Source of the DNA: Alphaproteobacteria bacterium
Lineage (GTDB): Bacteria; Pseudomonadota; Alphaproteobacteria; Micropepsales; Micropepsaceae
Assembly (NCBI GenBank): GCA_015654715.1
Contig: JAATGK010000368.1
Span: forward strand, 1-19,363
DNA length: 19,363 nucleotides
Direction: 5' to 3'
The position numbers and the translations under genes are program-made. The notes under the pieces were generated by a model, which was not told the DNA's origin, did not search any database, and saw only the letters and a program-made list of their open reading frames with translations. Positions 16,346 through 19,363 of this stretch are shown here, piece after piece. Within the stretch, counting starts at the first letter, position 1; every line of letters starts with the position of its first letter.

Positions 16346-16816
16346 CTACTCGCTGATTTTCCCGTAGCGTCCCCGCAAGAACGTCAGCGGCGCGCCGTCG
16401 CGCTGGCGGAAGTTGTGAACCCGCCCGACGATAATCACATGATCGCCACCGTCGTGCAGGACCTCGCGGCTACATTCGAACACCGCCACAGCCCCGGCGA
16501 TCGCCGCCGGCCCGGTCTCGCATGCTTCCAAGGCGACCCCGGCCAGTTCGCCCTCGCCGGCCGCGATCACCTCGGCAGCGGCGCGCCCGTCTTCGCTCAG
16601 CACGCTGACGGTGAATTCGGTCGCGTTGGTAAACAGATCGTATCGGCGCGAGGATTTGGCGATGCACCACAGGATCAGCGGCGGCTCCAGCGACACGGAA
16701 GTGAAGGAATTCACGGTGATTCCGCGCAAATTGCTGCCTTCGCCCGCCGTCACCACGACGATACCGGTCGGAAACCCACCCAGGGCATTACGGAAACTGC
16801 GCCGATCAAAGCTCAT
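16346..16816 (-). CDS. Flavin reductase domain protein (HpaC-like)
   Basis: A 156-residue protein with the FMN-binding split-barrel of flavin reductases, which use NAD(P)H to make free reduced flavin, usually for a partner monooxygenase. Motifs: FRNALGGFPTGIVVVTA (8-24), RGITVNSFTSVSLEPPLILW (31-50), GDHVIIVGRV (124-133) and PLTFLRGRYGKI (143-154), all in the family's order. It has no signal peptide. No monooxygenase gene is next to it, so the partner, if any, is elsewhere. Its stop lies 10 bp from the stop of the convergent secreted-protein gene, and its start is close to the leader of motB on the other strand. The ribosome-binding site is weak. Confidence 0.92.
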   Translation of the reverse strand: MSFDRRSFRNALGGFPTGIVVVTAGEGSNLRGITVNSFTSVSLEPPLILWCIAKSSRRYDLFTNATEFTVSVLSEDGRAAAEVIAAGEGELAGVALEACETGPAAIAGAVAVFECSREVLHDGGDHVIIVGRVHNFRQRDGAPLTFLRGRYGKISE

Positions 16817-16920
16817 TGAAATCCCGGACTAAAGAATCGGTTAATTCGGTTCAGGCATTGTACGCCGAGGTTAGGCGAGGCGGGGGAAAGCCTCAAGCCG
16901 GACACTTGAAGGGCACGGAC

Positions 16921-17847
16921 TTGTCGGACCAGTTGATTGTCATCAAGCGAATCAAGAAGGCCGACCACTCCCATCACGGCGGCGCCTGGAAAGTGGCCTA
17001 TGCCGACTTCGTGACCGCGCTCATGGCCTTTTTCCTCCTGATGTGGCTGATCAATACCACCACGCCCGAGCAGAAGCGCGGCATTGCCGACTATTTCGCG
17101 CCCCAGTCGATCTCCCAGCAGGTATCGGGATCGGGCGGCGTACTCGGCGGCAAGGTGATGGGGGCGGAAAGTGCCCGCGCCGGCGGCTCCTTTGCGCTGC
17201 TGCAGAAAAACAGTCCGCCGTCCAAGAACACGTCGGAACAGACGACACAGAACGGTTCGAGCCAAGGCGGCGCGCCGGCGACCCAGGGCTCCGCCGCGGA
17301 CTCGCAAGCCGTCAACAAAGATGGCCAGAACACCGCAACCTCGATGCAGAATGGCGAGTTCGCCCACGCCGCTGAAGCCATCCATCAAGCCATCGCCGAC
17401 AACCCCGATATTTCGGCACTGTCCAAGCAAGTAGTGGTCGACCAGACGCCCGACGGTATGCGCATCCAGCTCGTCGATCAGGACGGACGGCCGATGTTCC
17501 AACAGGGCACCTCGGCGCCGATGCCTTATACCCGTAGACTTCTTGAGACTATTGCCAAGGTGATCGACCGTTTGCCCAATCGCGTCTCAATCGCCGGCCA
17601 CACCGAAGGCAAAGCCTTCGTCGGTCCGAACGGCATGACGAACTGGGAGCTGTCGGCGCAGCGCGCCAATGCCGGCCGGGCCATCTTGTCAGCGGCAGGA
17701 TTGGCCTCCGATCGCATTTATGAGGTCGCCGGCAAGGCCGGTTCGGAGCCGTTGCTGCCGGAAGATCCCAATGCGTCGGCCAACCGGCGCTTGTCGATCA
17801 CGCTGATGCGCGAAGCGCCGCCGGCTCCGCTCGGCCATCAACTCTAA
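16921..17847 (+). CDS. motB: Flagellar motor stator protein MotB
   Basis: The peptidoglycan-anchored stator subunit that, with MotA, drives the flagellum by ion flow. 308 residues from the chosen start. The N-terminal IKRIKKADHSHHGGAWKVAY leads into the single membrane helix YADFVTALMAFFLLMWLIN (27-45), with the essential channel Asp at residue 29. PEQKRGIADYFAPQSIS follows, as in MotB. A low-complexity Ser/Gln/Ala linker spans about 70-145. An OmpA-like domain (about 172-295) contains IAGHTEG, NWELSAQRANAGR and NASANRRLSITL. No ATG fits. TTG at 16921 is chosen because AAGGG lies 7 nt upstream and the resulting N-terminus (M)SDQLIVIKRIKK matches alphaproteobacterial MotB; the frame is open back to a TTG at 16816. 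No motA or other flagellar gene is adjacent, as in Caulobacter, where the two are also separate. Confidence 0.93.
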   Translation: MSDQLIVIKRIKKADHSHHGGAWKVAYADFVTALMAFFLLMWLINTTTPEQKRGIADYFAPQSISQQVSGSGGVLGGKVMGAESARAGGSFALLQKNSPPSKNTSEQTTQNGSSQGGAPATQGSAADSQAVNKDGQNTATSMQNGEFAHAAEAIHQAIADNPDISALSKQVVVDQTPDGMRIQLVDQDGRPMFQQGTSAPMPYTRRLLETIAKVIDRLPNRVSIAGHTEGKAFVGPNGMTNWELSAQRANAGRAILSAAGLASDRIYEVAGKAGSEPLLPEDPNASANRRLSITLMREAPPAPLGHQL

Positions 17848-17928
17848 TTACAAATACTGTCACTCTAGGCTGGCGTTGACGGCGGTTTCTTTGCCATAGT
17901 TGTTTTGCGCTTGGCTGGGCAAAGTTCG

Positions 17929-18672
17929 GTGACAGATCAAAAAACCGCACGGGTTCCGCAATTCTTCCTCACTCCCGGGAGCCCCTGCCCTTATCTTCCG
18001 GGATACACCGAGCGCAAAGTGTTCGCGCGCCTGACCGGCACGCTGGCGCAACCGCTCAACGAGGCGCTGACCCATTCCGGTTTCCGCCGCAGCCAGACCA
18101 TCGCCTATCGTCCGGCCTGCGACGCCTGTTCGGCGTGCATTTCGGTTCGCATCGTGGTCGATGCCTTCGACGCCTCGCGCAACCTCCGGCGCATCGACAA
18201 GCGCAATCGCGATCTCGTCCGCACCGTCGTCCCGCCCGAAGCCACCCGCGAGCAGTTTGCCCTCTTGAGGACCTATCTCGACGCCCGCCACTCCGGCGGC
18301 GGCATGTCGGACATGGGCCTGTTCGATTACGTCGCCATGGTCGAGGAGACGCCGGTCAACACCCACATCGTCGAATACCGCCAGCCCGACGGCAGCGACC
18401 GCGGCCGCCTGGTCGCCTGCGCCCTGACCGACGATCTGCGCGACGGGCTGTCGATGGTCTACAGCTTCTTCCATCCCGGCGAAGACAGCCGCAGCCTGGG
18501 GACCTATATGATCCTGGATCACATCCAGGCGGCGCGGATACGCGGCTTGCCGCACGTCTATCTCGGCTATTGGGTGCGCGGCTCCAAGAAGATGGCCTAC
18601 AAGTCCCGCTTCAAACCGATGGAAGCGCTGACGCGCGAAGGCTGGGAACTGCTCGAACCCGATCAGGTTTAG
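17929..18672 (+). CDS. bpt: Aspartate/glutamate leucyltransferase (Bpt, arginyltransferase homologue)
   Basis: Transfers leucine from Leu-tRNA to proteins with N-terminal Asp or Glu, marking them for ClpAP degradation by the N-degron pathway. 247 residues, typical of bacterial Bpt. Motifs are [17 protein letters not shown] (19-35), with C20, then [20 protein letters not shown] (52-71), with C64, C67 and C70, and in the C-terminal half [29 protein letters not shown] and the ending EGWELL. The start at GTG 17929 gives the expected MTDQ-type N-terminus; TTG at 17905 is a longer alternative. A weak TTGACG is seen near 17876. Its stop codon overlaps that of the convergent metG. Confidence 0.94.
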   Translation: MTDQKTARVPQFFLTPGSPCPYLPGYTERKVFARLTGTLAQPLNEALTHSGFRRSQTIAYRPACDACSACISVRIVVDAFDASRNLRRIDKRNRDLVRTVVPPEATREQFALLRTYLDARHSGGGMSDMGLFDYVAMVEETPVNTHIVEYRQPDGSDRGRLVACALTDDLRDGLSMVYSFFHPGEDSRSLGTYMILDHIQAARIRGLPHVYLGYWVRGSKKMAYKSRFKPMEALTREGWELLEPDQV

Positions 18673-19363
18673 CCCTCTCCACCAAAGCGCGTCTTCCAAT
18701 CCGCGAGTTCGTCGTCGGTGATCTTGGCGAACAATACGTCGGGCGGCGTGATGGCGTGACCGGCTTCGAGTTGATCCAGATACTGGGCCATCGGCCGGTC
18801 CGGCCACGGGATGATGTCCGGCGCCGTCTCAAGGGCTTCGTGGATTTTCTTCGCGGCGGCCGGAATCACCGGCCACGACAGATGCGCGAACAAATGCACC
18901 AGATTGAGGCCCATGCGCACGCCGACCGCGGCCTTGGTGCGATCGGTCTTCACATGCGTCCACGGCGCCGCCTTGGTGAGGTACTCATTGCCCGCCACCC
19001 AGATCGCGCGCAGTTCGGCCAGCGCCTTGCGGTATTCGATGTCTTCCAAGAACGCCGCGTATTGCGCCACGCGCTTGTCGAGATCGGCAATCAGCGCCAT
19101 TTCCTCGTCGCCGTATTCGCCCTCGCCCGGCACTTTGCCATCGAAGCGCGACACCGTGAATTTGGTGACGCGGTTGACGAAATTGCCCAGCACGTCGGCG
19201 AGGTCCTTGTTCACCACCGCGGCGAAATGCTCCCAAGTGAAGGAGGAATCCGCACTTTCCGGCGCATTGGCCATCAGCCACCAGCGCCAATAATCCGCAG
19301 GCAGAAGATCGAGGGCGGTGTTCATGAAGACGCCGCGCTTCTGCGAGGTGGAGAACTTGCCGC
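18669..19363 (-). CDS. metG: Methionyl-tRNA synthetase, C-terminal part; 5' end beyond window
   Basis: The C-terminal 230 residues of the class I enzyme that charges tRNA-Met. The window edge falls just before the KMSKS-type loop, visible here as [12 protein letters not shown] (19363 to about 19326), which is the variant form seen in alphaproteobacterial MetRS. Next come [20 protein letters not shown] and [20 protein letters not shown], leading into the helical anticodon-binding domain, which includes [17 protein letters not shown] and [19 protein letters not shown]. The protein ends at [10 protein letters not shown] without the extra C-terminal tRNA-binding domain of Escherichia coli MetG, as is usual for the shorter alphaproteobacterial form. 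An in-frame Met at 19325 is internal, not the start. Confidence 0.96.
   Translation of the reverse strand, partial: GKFSTSQKRGVFMNTALDLLPADYWRWWLMANAPESADSSFTWEHFAAVVNKDLADVLGNFVNRVTKFTVSRFDGKVPGEGEYGDEEMALIADLDKRVAQYAAFLEDIEYRKALAELRAIWVAGNEYLTKAAPWTHVKTDRTKAAVGVRMGLNLVHLFAHLSWPVIPAAAKKIHEALETAPDIIPWPDRPMAQYLDQLEAGHAITPPDVLFAKITDDELADWKTRFGGEG

Noticed and set aside
17860..17881. CTGTCAC near 17868 as a second Pho box before bpt
   Set aside because: A single unit; the sequence 11 bp further on (GGCTGGC) does not match a half-site.
17860..18807. 315-codon open frame on the minus strand opposite bpt
   Set aside because: It overlaps both bpt and the metG 3' end, each clearly recognisable; no family resemblance in the antisense product.

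Overview
This is a GC-rich chromosomal stretch from an alphaproteobacterium. The evidence is a C4-pathway 5-aminolevulinate synthase (HemA), a HemB whose metal site has Ala/Asp/Asp instead of three cysteines, a Ros/MucR-type regulator, an LdtR-like MarR regulator, a DUF1345 membrane protein and a bacterial arginyltransferase homologue (Bpt). The order cannot be fixed from this sequence; a Rhizobiales-like or Micropepsaceae-like bacterium would fit. I see no tRNA, rRNA, CRISPR array, phage gene or transposase. Most of the window is housekeeping and transport genes.

Left part (1-7.5 kb): the 5' two-thirds of glyA (minus) is divergent from a MucR-family regulator (plus). A 187-bp imperfect inverted repeat then fills the gap to a small DUF6898-like gene, which is translationally coupled to hemA (minus). 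Next come a DUF1345 membrane protein, an LdtR-like MarR regulator with a textbook terminator, and a 3-hydroxyisobutyryl-CoA hydrolase, all minus. hemB is divergent from the hydrolase and is followed by a small ExbD/TolR-like protein. Two enzymes of early tetrapyrrole synthesis (hemA and hemB) thus lie within 3 kb but in separate transcription units.

Middle (7.5-11.6 kb): a TetR regulator lies beside a marR-emrA-emrB drug-efflux operon (minus), which is headed by a perfect 14-bp palindrome that is probably the MarR operator.

Phosphate locus (11.7-14.6 kb): an OprP/OprO-like porin and PstS form a two-gene minus-strand operon. It has a three-unit Pho box upstream and a UUCG-loop terminator downstream. 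No pstCAB or phoU is nearby.

Right part (14.7-19.4 kb): divergent from the porin is a secreted protein of unknown family with a Cys...His...Asp arrangement resembling a papain-like/NlpC-type hydrolase. It is the least explained gene in the window. It is followed by a flavin reductase (minus), an orphan motB with a probable TTG start, bpt, and the 3' end of metG, whose stop codon overlaps that of bpt. No multi-gene novel defence or mobile system is visible. The best candidates for new biology are the secreted Cys/His protein next to the Pho-regulated operon, the metal-ligand-poor MucR protein, and the intergenic repeats.
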